Shown here piece by piece: positions 49,096-57,700 of a DNA stretch of 59,581 nt. The notes under the pieces were generated by a model. The model worked only from the letters and a program-made list of their open reading frames with translations, was not told the DNA's origin and did no database searches. Source of the stretch: an uncultured Collinsella sp. (GTDB lineage: Bacteria > Actinomycetota > Coriobacteriia > Coriobacteriales > Coriobacteriaceae). Made by a program: the position numbers and the translations under genes. Position 1 is the stretch's first letter. Every line of letters begins with the position of its first letter. Where the stretch lies: assembly GCA_900541195.1 (NCBI GenBank), contig UQIY01000006.1, positions 1-59,581 on the forward strand, in the 5' to 3' direction.

Positions 49096-49944
49096 ATGCC
49101 AAGCTGGAACATTCATATCGCTCAGACGGAGCGTTTGCTGGAGCGCACCGGTGCGCTTGCCAAGAGCGTGCGCGACCGCAATGCCTTTTTGTTTGGCTGC
49201 GTGGTTCCGGATATCTTCGTGGGCTATATGGTCCCTGGCATCGCCGATCCCATCCCGTACCGCATTACGCACTTTGCCAAGCCTGAGCCCATCCCTAAGC
49301 CTCGTGAGCATGAGTTCTGGGATACCTATGTGGCACCGTTGCTTAAAGGCGCACCCGCGGGCGAACCCGCTGAGGCTACCTCGATTGTTGAGGAGCGGGA
49401 GCGACTGAATCGCGTACACTATCCCCAGCGCTACAAGGACGCCGAGCCGGTTGCCGGTCCCGGCGCTCGTGAGTTCTCGCTTGCGTCCGAAGATGTGGCT
49501 CAGTCGTTGCTCGATTTGACACTGGGCGTCTGGTCGCACCTGGTGGCCGATACCGTATGGAATACGCGCGTGAATCAGTACCTGGAGGCGCACGGCGGCA
49601 AGCCGTGTGAGGAGTTCCGCATTAAAAAGCAAGGCGACTTTGACTGGTTTGGCAAGACGCTGGGCATTGTCTCCATCCCGCGTGCGACCGATCGCCTGTA
49701 TACCGCTGCGACGCGTTTTGGGCAGTACCCCATCCATAAAGAATATGTGCTCAAGACCATCGGCGTCATGCACGAGATTGTACGCGAAAACCCCGGCGAG
49801 CCCGATCATCCGCCGTATCGCCTGCTAACCGAGGAGTTTTTCGATGCAACGTTTACCGAGGTCATCGAGCTAACCGAGGCGGGATTTGCCGCCCGTGTCG
49901 AATCGCCCGATGTGTCTGCGCTGCCCCTGATTGCTAGCTGCTAG
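49096..49944 (+). CDS. Zinc-dependent phospholipase C family protein
   Basis: 282 aa. The pattern NIHIAQTERLLE, RNAFLFGCVVPDIF, and later GVWSHLVADTVWN matches the zinc-dependent phospholipase C/S1-P1 nuclease helical fold, where His and Asp residues in these helices bind three zinc ions. No signal peptide is seen, so unlike clostridial alpha-toxin it is probably cytoplasmic; the true substrate is unknown. The ATG at 49096 follows GGGGGGTGGCT. Its stop overlaps the stop of the convergent gene through a shared CTAG. Confidence 0.75.
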   Translation: MPSWNIHIAQTERLLERTGALAKSVRDRNAFLFGCVVPDIFVGYMVPGIADPIPYRITHFAKPEPIPKPREHEFWDTYVAPLLKGAPAGEPAEATSIVEERERLNRVHYPQRYKDAEPVAGPGAREFSLASEDVAQSLLDLTLGVWSHLVADTVWNTRVNQYLEAHGGKPCEEFRIKKQGDFDWFGKTLGIVSIPRATDRLYTAATRFGQYPIHKEYVLKTIGVMHEIVRENPGEPDHPPYRLLTEEFFDATFTEVIELTEAGFAARVESPDVSALPLIASC

Positions 49945-51014
49945 CTGGCCGGCCCGGCAGTGAATAGCTCAACCCAATCGACAAGTAGCTCTTGCCGCAG
50001 GGCATCTTCGGCAGTGCGCTCCTGTTTAGTCTTTGGGGTGTAGGGAAGCCCAGCCTTTTTATGGATGAGCTCGGCTATGTGGTTGAAGCTCTTCTTCTCC
50101 TTGATCTGGTCATAGGTAATTTGGATGACGTCGTAGCCCATGCTTGTGAGTGCGGTGGCGCGCTCGGCATCGGAGAGGCTCGCGGCTTCGCTGTCGTGGG
50201 CGGAGCGGCCTTGGCATTCAAGGATGACGCCCATGCTGTCGATGGCGCTTTCGATGAGGATATCGGCGTAGCAGCAGGTTTTGTCATACAGCGAACGCGC
50301 GGCTTCGCTGAGCGGGATGCGCGCGTTATTGGTGATGTCGATGCCCAGACCACCCTCATCGCGGGGGAGCGAGATGAGAATTGACGTCTGGACTTCAAAG
50401 GGCGAGGCGGTCTGTCCTGTCATGCGTTCGGCGGCCCAGCGGAGCTGCTTAACGCCGCGCAGGCCTGCGGCCTGCTTGGCGAACGCGGCGATATCCGCTG
50501 CGGTAAGAAGCGGCGTGCGCTTCCACAAGTTGGTGTCATTGCCCTTGGTGTCGTTAACTCGCTCCCAGCCGCAGCTGGGCGGAATGAGCTTAAGCGAAAT
50601 AGCTTCATCGAGTTGTTGTTGCGTTCGCTCGCAGGGCTTAAACACTGCAAAGGAGCCGCACATCTCGTAGCAAGCCATGAGTAACTGGCTGCGTGAGACC
50701 TGCGTGGCAAGGCTGAGCAGCGTGAACTCCGGTGAAGTGACATCAAACCCATGCTCAGTCTGCCTAAACGACCCAGGAGGCGGCTCTTGGGTTAGCAGAC
50801 GGCTATGAAATAGCTTTCCGTTCGCGCGCTGTTTTCTTTCGCCCACGAATCTCCAAACTGGTGTGCCGAGCAAGTCTTTAAATACTGGTTGTTTTGAGTA
50901 GTGTACCAAGCGATGGTCATGGTCGGGCGGCAGGATTGCCGGATAGAGTCCCAGTATCTGGGGCGGGATGCGATAGTACTGAAAAGCCGTGGGTCCGCAG
51001 GCAAGAAATGACAT
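49941..51014 (-). CDS. Hypothetical nuclease-like protein (same family as 24104-25207)
   Basis: 357 aa. The central segment DVTSPEFTLLSLATQVSR and ISLPRDEGGLGIDI parallels SPELAFLQAA and MSLPAHYGGLAL in the 24104 gene product. The C-terminus YADILIESAIDSMGVILECQG, then ERATALTSMGYDVIQITYDQI has the order of a Vsr/DUF559 PD-(D/E)xK fold, with D and E in place, better conserved than in the relative. Function unknown; could be a nuclease or an AbiEi-like regulator. The ribosome binding site is weak. A 21-bp inverted repeat lies upstream (51061-51190). Confidence 0.6.
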   Translation of the reverse strand: MSFLACGPTAFQYYRIPPQILGLYPAILPPDHDHRLVHYSKQPVFKDLLGTPVWRFVGERKQRANGKLFHSRLLTQEPPPGSFRQTEHGFDVTSPEFTLLSLATQVSRSQLLMACYEMCGSFAVFKPCERTQQQLDEAISLKLIPPSCGWERVNDTKGNDTNLWKRTPLLTAADIAAFAKQAAGLRGVKQLRWAAERMTGQTASPFEVQTSILISLPRDEGGLGIDITNNARIPLSEAARSLYDKTCCYADILIESAIDSMGVILECQGRSAHDSEAASLSDAERATALTSMGYDVIQITYDQIKEKKSFNHIAELIHKKAGLPYTPKTKQERTAEDALRQELLVDWVELFTAGPAS

Positions 51015-51060
51015 AGCGATCCGATCGTTTGAGCGTAGTTTGGGCTAGAAAAGCTATCGG

Positions 51061-51190
51061 TTTCGGAAGTGCGGGGAAAAAGACAAACAGGCAAAGCACA
51101 AGCGGTATTTGAGCCAACTTTATCAGGGGTTTTGTTGAAATAAAAGGGTTTGTGCTCGGGGGTAAGCAATTTTTCCCCGCACTTCCGAAA
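51061..51190. repeat. Long-range inverted repeat upstream of the nuclease-like gene
   Basis: Perfect 21-bp arms, TTTCGGAAGTGCGGGGAAAAA at 51061-51081 and its complement at 51170-51190, enclose 88 bp that hold a smaller pair GCACAA/TTGTGC. Apart from this and the pyk terminator nothing is seen in 51015-51432. Confidence 0.8.
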
Positions 51191-51367
51191 ACGCGGTTGA
51201 TCTGGCTCTTGCTAAAACGATTTATCAGCGTCGGTTAAGGTGTGGGTTTGCCACCGGGCGAACACTTTTAGCGCTTTGGACTTTATTTTATGGGCCTCGA
51301 AGGGTGGATTTCGCACTTTTGGTAAAGAAATGAGTGCGTGTTTTGCTGTGCGCCGGCATTGGCACAG

Positions 51368-51404
51368 AAAAAGGGCCCGGAAGGCTTTGCCTTCCGGGCC
51401 CTTT
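51368..51404 (-). terminator. Intrinsic terminator of pyk
   Basis: AAAGGGCCCGGAAGG pairs with CCTTCCGGGCCCTTT; on the minus strand TTTTTC follows. Confidence 0.9.
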
Positions 51405-51432
51405 GCAATGCAAGCGTGCTTGCAAGTGCGAT

Positions 51433-52893
51433 TTAGCGCACCTGAGCGACGTAAGCGACGTTGGTCGAGGAGACCTTGTCCTCGAGCTGGACGCTCATGC
51501 GGGGATCGCCAGCGGTGGCGACGGTCAGGTCTCCGGCCTCGACGTAGCCGAGCTCCTTAGCGGTCTCGATCGCCTTGACGATCGTGCCGTTGACTGTGCC
51601 CTGGGTAATCTCGGCCTGGTGCGGGATAACGCCCCAGTACATGATCATCTGCTGGACGGCCCACTCGTGGCGGGAGAACGCGCAGATCGGCATGTTGGGA
51701 CGGAAGTGCGAGATCAGGCGAGCGGTGCGGCCGGTGGTCGTCGGCACGGTGATGCACTTGGCGCCAACGGTGGTAGCCATGTTCACAGCGGACATACCCA
51801 CAACGTTGTTGACAACACGGGTGCCGTGGGCATCAGCCGGAACCTCGAGCGGAGCGTGAGCCGGGAGGTACTTTTCGGTCTCGAGAGCAATGCTGGCCTG
51901 CATCTTAACGGCCTCGACCGGGTACTTACCGGCAGCGGACTCGCCAGAGAGCATAACGGCGTCGGTGCCGTCGTAGATGGCGTTAGCAACGTCGGCAACC
52001 TCGGCGCGCGTCGGGCGCGGGTTCTGCTGCATGGAGTCGAGCATCTGCGTAGCGGTGATAACGGGCTTGTAGGCCGCGTTGCACTTGGCGATGATCTCCT
52101 TCTGGATGTGGGGAACGAGCTCGGGCTTGATCTCGATGCCCAGGTCGCCACGGGCGACCATGATGCCATCGGAAGCCTCGAGGATCTCGTCGAAGTTCTC
52201 GACGCCCAGGGCGCACTCGATCTTCGGGAAGATCGTCACGTGCTCGCCACCGTTCTCGCGGCAAAGCTTGCGGATGCCGCGGACGGACTCGCCGTCACGG
52301 ATGAAGGAAGCGGCGATGTAGTCGATGTTCTCGGTCAGGCCAAAGAGGATGTCCTGACGATCGCGCTCGGTGATGGCGGGCAGAGAGATGTTGACGTTGG
52401 GCATGTTGACGCCCTTGCGCTCGCCGATCAGGCCGTCGTTCTTAACGACGCAGGTCATGTCCTGGCCGTCGACGGACTCGACCTCGAGGGCAACCAGGCC
52501 GTCATCGATCAGGATGAGGGAGCCCTTCTCGACCTCGGAGGGCAGAGCCAGGTAGTCGAGGGAGATGTGCTCAGCGGTGCCGTGGAAATCCTCGGACGTG
52601 GGCTGAGCGGTGACGACGATCTTGTCGCCGGTCTTGACGGCAACCTTCTTGCCATCGACCAAAAGGCCGGTGCGGACCTCGGGGCCCTTGGTGTCGAGCA
52701 GGATGCCGACGGGCATGCCGAGCTCCTTGGAAATACGGCGGACGCGCTCGATGCGACCGTGGTGTTCGTCGTAGGAGCCGTGCGAGAAGTTAAAACGGGC
52801 GACGTTCATGCCCGCCTTGATCATCTCGCGGATGGTCTCGTCGCTATCGCAGGCGGGACCCATGGTGCATACAATCTTGGTGCGCTTGTACAT
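51433..52893 (-). CDS. pyk: Pyruvate kinase
   Basis: 486 aa. Converts phosphoenolpyruvate and ADP to pyruvate and ATP. Motifs: RTKIVCTMGPA at the N-terminus, NVARFNFSHG, LDTKGPEVRTG, the catalytic Lys in IFPKIECALG, metal-binding DGIMVARGDLGIE, and ITATQMLDSM followed by the DGTDAVMLSGESA segment. The C-terminal domain is the standard allosteric domain without the extra PEP-utiliser domain. The start follows GGAGGTCTGA. Monocistronic with its own terminator. Confidence 0.97.
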   Translation of the reverse strand: MYKRTKIVCTMGPACDSDETIREMIKAGMNVARFNFSHGSYDEHHGRIERVRRISKELGMPVGILLDTKGPEVRTGLLVDGKKVAVKTGDKIVVTAQPTSEDFHGTAEHISLDYLALPSEVEKGSLILIDDGLVALEVESVDGQDMTCVVKNDGLIGERKGVNMPNVNISLPAITERDRQDILFGLTENIDYIAASFIRDGESVRGIRKLCRENGGEHVTIFPKIECALGVENFDEILEASDGIMVARGDLGIEIKPELVPHIQKEIIAKCNAAYKPVITATQMLDSMQQNPRPTRAEVADVANAIYDGTDAVMLSGESAAGKYPVEAVKMQASIALETEKYLPAHAPLEVPADAHGTRVVNNVVGMSAVNMATTVGAKCITVPTTTGRTARLISHFRPNMPICAFSRHEWAVQQMIMYWGVIPHQAEITQGTVNGTIVKAIETAKELGYVEAGDLTVATAGDPRMSVQLEDKVSSTNVAYVAQVR

Positions 52894-52956
52894 TCAGACC
52901 TCCATCTGACATCGTCTTGCGCTGATAGATAAACCATAAGAAATAAAACTGAGATG

Positions 52957-52962
52957 ATTATA
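52957..52962 (-). promoter_or_regulatory. Probable pyk promoter -10 (TATAAT)
   Basis: On the minus strand a perfect TATAAT lies 63 bp before the pyk start. The -35 region is GC-poor but has no clear hexamer. The rest of 52963-53186 is AT-richer than its surroundings and shows no gene. Confidence 0.55.
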
Positions 52963-53186
52963 ACGAAATGCCGACCGAATACCCCAAAAAATCGACCGTA
53001 TGCCGAATTAGAAGTTCATTTTTTGCGGAAAAACGGTATATGCAAAAACTTTACCAACCGTTCTAACCGCTGCTATCTGGGCGATATTTTAGTTCGATGA
53101 TGCGCCGAAGAAAAAACGTTTTATCAATCTTGAGCATCACACTGTCTGCACCGTTGCGCCTGTGCCGTGTTTCCAGATGGAATGTT

Positions 53187-53216
53187 TTGGCTAGACGCGT
53201 CGCTTTGGGGTACCAT
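53187..53216 (+). promoter_or_regulatory. Probable promoter of the P-type ATPase gene
   Basis: TTGGCT (53187-53192) and TACCAT (53211-53216) are 18 bp apart. Transcription would start near 53223, exactly where the leader RNA structure begins. Confidence 0.5.
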
Positions 53217-53225
53217 AGCTCCACT

Positions 53226-53327
53226 ATCAACTGCCGCTCAGCACGGCAGCCTTGATGAGCCCTTGCCCTTCTCCTGGGAATTATGATCGGGCATCAATCT
53301 GCTGAGTGGCCCGAATCCCAGGAGGGG
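53226..53327 (+). ncRNA. Candidate structured leader RNA of the P-type ATPase gene
   Basis: Hairpin 1: ATCAA/TTGAT and CTGCCG/CGGCAG (53226-53256) close the 7-nt loop CTCAGCA (53237-53243). Hairpin 2: CTCCTGGGA/TCCCAGGAG (53271-53279, 53316-53324) and TCGGGC/GCCCGA enclose a loop with TGCTGAG (53300-53306), fully complementary to loop 1. The outer stem of hairpin 2 covers the ribosome binding site AGGAGGGG (53320-53327). TTGATgaGCCC (53252-53262) can instead pair with GGGCATCAA (53289-53297), breaking both hairpins. This has riboswitch logic, but I recognise no known class. Confidence 0.6.
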
Positions 53328-53334
53328 ACTCTAT

Positions 53335-56016
53335 ATGCAAAAGGAATACCTGTCCGCCGCGGCGGAGGTGCTCAGCGACCAAGGTGTCGATGAGAACCTC
53401 GGCCTGAGCAACGACGAGGCGTCGTCGCGCCTTGCCAAGACAGGCCCTAACAAGCTCGAGGAAGCTGAGAAGACGCCGCTATGGAAGCGTTTCTTTGAGC
53501 AGATGGCCGACCCCATGGTCATCATGCTGATCGTTGCCGCCGTTATCAGCGCACTTACGGGCATGGTCAAGGGCGAGCCCGATTTTGCCGACGTCGCCAT
53601 TATCATGTTCGTCGTTATCGTCAACTCGGTGCTGGGCGTGGTCCAGGAGGCCAAGAGCGAGGAGGCCCTCGAGGCCCTGCAGAAAATGAGCGCGGCGCAG
53701 TCCAAGGTGCTGCGCGACGGCAAGCTCGTACACCTGCCGAGCGTCGAGCTCGTGCCCGGCGATGTGATCATGCTCGAGGCGGGCGACTCCGTCCCGGCCG
53801 ACTGCCGCGTGCTCGAGAGCGCCACGATGAAGATCGAAGAGGCTGCACTCACCGGCGAGTCCGTGCCTGTCGAGAAGCATGCCAACGTGATCGAGCTCGC
53901 CACCGGCACCGATGACGTGCCGCTCGGCGACCGCAAGAACATGTGCTACATGGGCTCCACCGTGGTGTACGGCCGTGGCCGCGCCGTCGTAGTCGGTACC
54001 GGCATGAACACCGAGATGGGTAAGATCGCCGGCGCCCTGGCCGAGGCCAAGGAAGAGCTCACGCCGCTGCAGGTGAAGCTTGCCGAGCTCAGCCGCATCC
54101 TCACCATCATGGTTATCGTCATCTGCGTCGTCATCTTTGGCGTTGATATCATCCGCCACGGCGTGGGCAACGTTCTCACCGACCCGACCGCGCTGCTCGA
54201 CACCTTTATGGTCGCTGTCTCGCTTGCCGTCGCCGCTATCCCCGAGGGCCTGGTTGCCGTCGTGACCATCGTGCTGTCGCTTGGCGTGACCAAGATGGCC
54301 AAGCGCCAGGCAATCATCCGCAAGCTCTCTGCCGTCGAGACTCTCGGCTGCACGCAGACCATCTGCTCCGACAAGACCGGCACGCTTACCCAGAACAAGA
54401 TGACCGTCGTCAAGCACGAGCTCGCTGCGCCTAAGGAGAAGTTCCTGGCTGGCATGGCGCTGTGCTCCGACGCCCAGTGGGACGAGGAGCTGGGCGAGGC
54501 CGTGGGTGAGCCGACTGAGTGCGCGCTCGTCAACGACGCCGGCAAGGCGGGGCTCACCGGCCTGACCGCCGAGCACCCGCGCGTGGGCGAGGCCCCGTTC
54601 GACTCGGGCCGCAAGATGATGTCCGTGGTCGTCGAGACCCTGGACGGCGAGTACGAGCAGTACACCAAGGGCGCGCCCGACGTGGTGATCGGCCTGTGCA
54701 CCCATATCTACGAGGGCGATAAGGTCGTCCCCCTGACCGAGGAGCGTCGTGCCGAGCTCGTGGCCGCCAACAAGGCCATGGCCGACGAGGCCCTGCGCGT
54801 GCTGGCGCTGGCGAGCCGCACCTACACCGAGGTCCCGGCCGACTGCAGCCCCGCTGCGCTCGAGCACGACCTGGTCTTCTGCGGCCTGTCTGGCATGATT
54901 GACCCGGTCCGCCCCGAGGTCGCCGACGCCATCCGCGAGGCCCACGATGCCGGTATCCGCACCGTCATGATCACGGGCGACCACATCGACACCGCCGTGG
55001 CCATCGCCAAGCAGCTGGGCATCGTCACCGACCGCAGCCATGCCATCACCGGTGCCGACCTCGATCGCATGAGCGACGAGGAGCTCGACGCGCACATCGA
55101 GGACTACGGCGTGTACGCCCGCGTCCAGCCCGAGCATAAGACACGCATCGTCGAGGCTTGGAAGTCGCGCGACCAGATCGTGGCCATGACGGGCGACGGC
55201 GTCAACGACGCCCCGTCCATCAAGCGCGCCGACATCGGCGTTGGCATGGGCATCACCGGTACCGACGTCACCAAGAACGTCGCCGACATGGTGCTCGCCG
55301 ACGATAACTTCGCCACCATCATCGGTGCCTGCGAAGAGGGCCGTCGCATCTACGACAACATCCGCAAGGTCATCCAGTTCCTGCTTTCGGCTAACCTTGC
55401 CGAGGTGTTCTCGGTGTTTATCGCCACGCTCATCGGCTTTACCATCTTCCAGCCGGTGCAGCTGCTGTGGGTGAACCTGGTTACCGACTGCTTCCCCGCG
55501 CTTGCGCTGGGCATGGAGGACGCCGAGGGCGACATCATGAAGCGCAAGCCGCGTAACGCCAAGGACGGCGTCTTTGCCGGACATATGGGTCTGGACTGCG
55601 TGGTCCAGGGCCTAATCATCACCGTGCTGGTGCTGGCGAGCTTCTTTGTGGGCGTGTACTTTGACATGGGCTACATCCACATCGCCGATATGATCGCCGG
55701 CAATGCCGACGAGGAAGGCGTGATGATGGCGTTCATCACGCTCAACATGGTCGAGATTTTCCACTGCTTCAATATGCGCAGCCGTCGTGCGTCGCTGTTT
55801 AAGATGAAGAAGCAGAACAAGTGGCTGTGGGCTTCCGCCGCGCTGGCACTGGTGCTGACGGTGATCGTGACCGTGCAGCCGACGCTTGCCGAGATGTTTT
55901 TTGGCCCTGTGACGCTTGAGCTCAAGGGCGTTCTTGCCGCGCTGGGCCTGGCCTTCCTGATCATCCCGCTGATGGAGATCTACAAGGCGATCATGCGCGC
56001 GGTCGAAAAAGAGTAA
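53335..56016 (+). CDS. Calcium-type P-type ATPase (P2A)
   Basis: 893 aa. A cation-transporting ATPase with the N-terminal cation-ATPase domain (LAKTGPNKL), actuator loop LTGESVPV, membrane segment 4 motif VAAIPEGL that holds ion ligands, phosphorylation motif DKTGTLTQNK (Asp346), ATP-binding KGAPD, and hinge MTGDGVNDAPS. Ten membrane segments are expected. The PEGL motif and the C-terminal NLVTD segment favour Ca2+ export, though Mn2+ or other ions cannot be excluded. The start follows GGAGGGGACTCTAT, and the ribosome binding site is inside the leader hairpin. Confidence 0.93.
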   Translation: MQKEYLSAAAEVLSDQGVDENLGLSNDEASSRLAKTGPNKLEEAEKTPLWKRFFEQMADPMVIMLIVAAVISALTGMVKGEPDFADVAIIMFVVIVNSVLGVVQEAKSEEALEALQKMSAAQSKVLRDGKLVHLPSVELVPGDVIMLEAGDSVPADCRVLESATMKIEEAALTGESVPVEKHANVIELATGTDDVPLGDRKNMCYMGSTVVYGRGRAVVVGTGMNTEMGKIAGALAEAKEELTPLQVKLAELSRILTIMVIVICVVIFGVDIIRHGVGNVLTDPTALLDTFMVAVSLAVAAIPEGLVAVVTIVLSLGVTKMAKRQAIIRKLSAVETLGCTQTICSDKTGTLTQNKMTVVKHELAAPKEKFLAGMALCSDAQWDEELGEAVGEPTECALVNDAGKAGLTGLTAEHPRVGEAPFDSGRKMMSVVVETLDGEYEQYTKGAPDVVIGLCTHIYEGDKVVPLTEERRAELVAANKAMADEALRVLALASRTYTEVPADCSPAALEHDLVFCGLSGMIDPVRPEVADAIREAHDAGIRTVMITGDHIDTAVAIAKQLGIVTDRSHAITGADLDRMSDEELDAHIEDYGVYARVQPEHKTRIVEAWKSRDQIVAMTGDGVNDAPSIKRADIGVGMGITGTDVTKNVADMVLADDNFATIIGACEEGRRIYDNIRKVIQFLLSANLAEVFSVFIATLIGFTIFQPVQLLWVNLVTDCFPALALGMEDAEGDIMKRKPRNAKDGVFAGHMGLDCVVQGLIITVLVLASFFVGVYFDMGYIHIADMIAGNADEEGVMMAFITLNMVEIFHCFNMRSRRASLFKMKKQNKWLWASAALALVLTVIVTVQPTLAEMFFGPVTLELKGVLAALGLAFLIIPLMEIYKAIMRAVEKE

Positions 56017-56027
56017 CGTTCCTGTCC

Positions 56028-56122
56028 GGGCCCGACCGCCTGCGGGGTTTCCACGGGCACGTCCTCGCCGCTTTGCGGCTGCGGGATGTGCCCTTAGGAA
56101 ACCCCTCCCGGCGGGCGGGCCC
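56028..56122. repeat. Long nested hairpin after the P-type ATPase gene
   Basis: Nested arms: GGGCCCG/CGGGCCC, CCGCC/GGCGG, GGGGTTTCC/GGAAACCCC and inner GGGCAC/GTGCCC. No T-run follows. In size and layout it resembles the element D hairpins, but the sequence is different. Confidence 0.75.
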
Positions 56123-56181
56123 TGCGGTATCCTTGCTGGCTTTTCTCCCGTGCGGATGAAAAGGGCTGAGGGAAAGTTTGT

Positions 56182-56215
56182 GAGCTGGTCGGGCTTTGCC
56201 CGGCCAGCTCTTTTT
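56182..56215 (+). terminator. Intrinsic terminator between the ATPase gene and rsgA
   Basis: GAGCTGGTCGGGC pairs with GCCCGGCCAGCTC across TTT and is followed by TTTTT. rsgA starts 49 bp later. Confidence 0.85.
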
Positions 56216-56263
56216 GATTTAAAATACCTGCTCAGTTGTGATTTATGGTGCTGGGAGGCGCTT

Positions 56264-57448
56264 GTGGGCAAGGCTAAGGCTAAAGCGAAGAAAAAGACGA
56301 CGGGGGCGCGGGCTAAGCGCGATCGTCGTCGGAAGCTTGCGACCGAGGCCCCCGCGTCTGCCGAGGAGCTGCTGGCAAGCGTGCCGGGACTCGACGCGCT
56401 GCAGGACGTTCCGGCGTTTGATGACCTGCCGGTCGATGAAGCCCAGCAGACTGCCTTTGACGATTTTTGCGCACATGCCGAGGAACCCGAGCAGATGCAG
56501 CTTGGCGCCGTGGTGCGCTTGGATCGCGGGTTTCCACTGGTGGCGACTGCCGATGACACGTTTCGTGCCGAGCATGCCGTGGGGTTTGCCAAGTCGCGCG
56601 GCGAGGACGAGGTCCTGCTGCCCGCTGTGGGCGACCGTGTGGCGGTGCGCCGCGCTCCCGGGCACGATATGGGTGTGATTGAGTGCGTGCTGCCGCGTCG
56701 TACGAGCTTTGAGCGTTGGCGCGGCCGTGCCCGCGGAGAGCGTCAGGTGCTCTGCTCCAACGTGGATAGCGTGCTAATCGTGCAGGCGCTCGGTGCCGGT
56801 GAGGTGCTGCTCGACCGCGTGGCGCGCTCGCTGGTGTTGGCGCTCGACTGCGATGCCGAGCCGGTGGTGGTACTCACCAAAGCTGATCGCTGCGATGCCG
56901 AGGAGCTCGAGCGCGATCTGGACCGCGTGCGCCGCCTGGTGGGTCCGGACGTGCGCGTGATCGTGACGTCCTCTGCCGAGGGCCGCGGCCTGGACGAGGC
57001 CCGTTCCTGCGTGCCTGCCGGGAGCTGCGCCATGATTCTGGGCGAGTCGGGTGCCGGCAAGTCGACGCTGCTCAATGCACTGCTGGGCCACGATACGTTG
57101 GCGACTGGCGGTGTGCGCGAACGCGATGACCAGGGCCGTCACACTACCGTCGCGCGCGTGATGGTGGCGCTGCCGGGCGACGCCGGCGTGATCGCCGATG
57201 CCCCGGGCCTGCGCAGCCTACCGCTCGTGGGTCACGAGCGGGGTCTGGCGTGCGCCTTCCCCGAGATTGTCGAGGCATCGCGCGCGTGCCGGTTTGGCGA
57301 TTGCACGCATACCCATGAGCCGGGTTGCGCCGTTCGCGAGGCCGAGGACGCCGGGCAGATCGACAGCCTGCGTTTGGAAACGTTCCAAAACTTGGCGTCA
57401 TCCATGCGCGTGAGTGCTCAAATGCTCGATCCCGATGTCCATCTGTAA
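56264..57448 (+). CDS. rsgA: Ribosome small subunit-dependent GTPase A
   Basis: 394 aa. Circularly permuted GTPase that checks 30S maturation. After a Lys/Arg-rich N-terminal tail and an OB-fold region (LGAVVRLDRG, VGDRVAVRRA) come the permuted G motifs: G4 LTKAD, G1 GESGAGKSTLLN (from residue 260) and G3 DAPGLRSL. The C-terminal zinc motif CRFGDCTHTHEPGCAV is intact. It is longer than typical (about 300 aa) because of the N-terminal tail and the segment before the OB fold. GTG start 5 bp after GGGAGG; an in-frame extension to 56150 would run through the terminator. Confidence 0.93.
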   Translation: MGKAKAKAKKKTTGARAKRDRRRKLATEAPASAEELLASVPGLDALQDVPAFDDLPVDEAQQTAFDDFCAHAEEPEQMQLGAVVRLDRGFPLVATADDTFRAEHAVGFAKSRGEDEVLLPAVGDRVAVRRAPGHDMGVIECVLPRRTSFERWRGRARGERQVLCSNVDSVLIVQALGAGEVLLDRVARSLVLALDCDAEPVVVLTKADRCDAEELERDLDRVRRLVGPDVRVIVTSSAEGRGLDEARSCVPAGSCAMILGESGAGKSTLLNALLGHDTLATGGVRERDDQGRHTTVARVMVALPGDAGVIADAPGLRSLPLVGHERGLACAFPEIVEASRACRFGDCTHTHEPGCAVREAEDAGQIDSLRLETFQNLASSMRVSAQMLDPDVHL

Positions 57449-57465
57449 TTGATTTTTCCTATGAC

Positions 57466-57500
57466 AGCCGTCTCCCAACTGTTCGGGAGACGGCTTTTTT
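57466..57500 (+). terminator. Intrinsic terminator of rsgA
   Basis: AGCCGTCTCCC pairs with GGGAGACGGCT and is followed by TTTTT. Confidence 0.9.
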
Positions 57501-57539
57501 GCTGCGGAAAAGCCTCGAAACATGCAGTTTGCTGACGTA

Positions 57540-57589
57540 CTGACCAAAACCTTGCCACGAGCTTGACGGGCTGGTCAGCTTTTGGTCAG
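57540..57589 (+). promoter_or_regulatory. TTTTGGTCAG-type sites upstream of cpaB
   Basis: GCTGGTCAG (57570-57578) and GCTTTTGGTCAG (57578-57589) are in tandem, preceded by inverted CTGACCAAAA (57540-57549) and CCTTGCCACGAGCTTGAC (57550-57567). The same components occur at 23929-23979. They lie 110-160 bp upstream of cpaB and may be operator or promoter sites. Confidence 0.45.
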
Positions 57590-57700
57590 CGATTGGTTTG
57601 ACATCGAAAACCAAGATCGCGATTGCGCCGCTTTGCACTCTGACCGCCCAGACAATGGTGGTACGGGCATTCGCCCGGCACTGCCATGAGAGGAGCGGCC

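Noticed and set aside
51334..52932. A 532-residue plus-strand frame opposite pyk
   Set aside because: Shadow of pyruvate kinase; composition dominated by Gly, Asp, Leu and Val.
53479..55584. A 701-residue minus-strand frame opposite the P-type ATPase gene
   Set aside because: Shadow frame; His/Asp/Gly-rich and without family resemblance.
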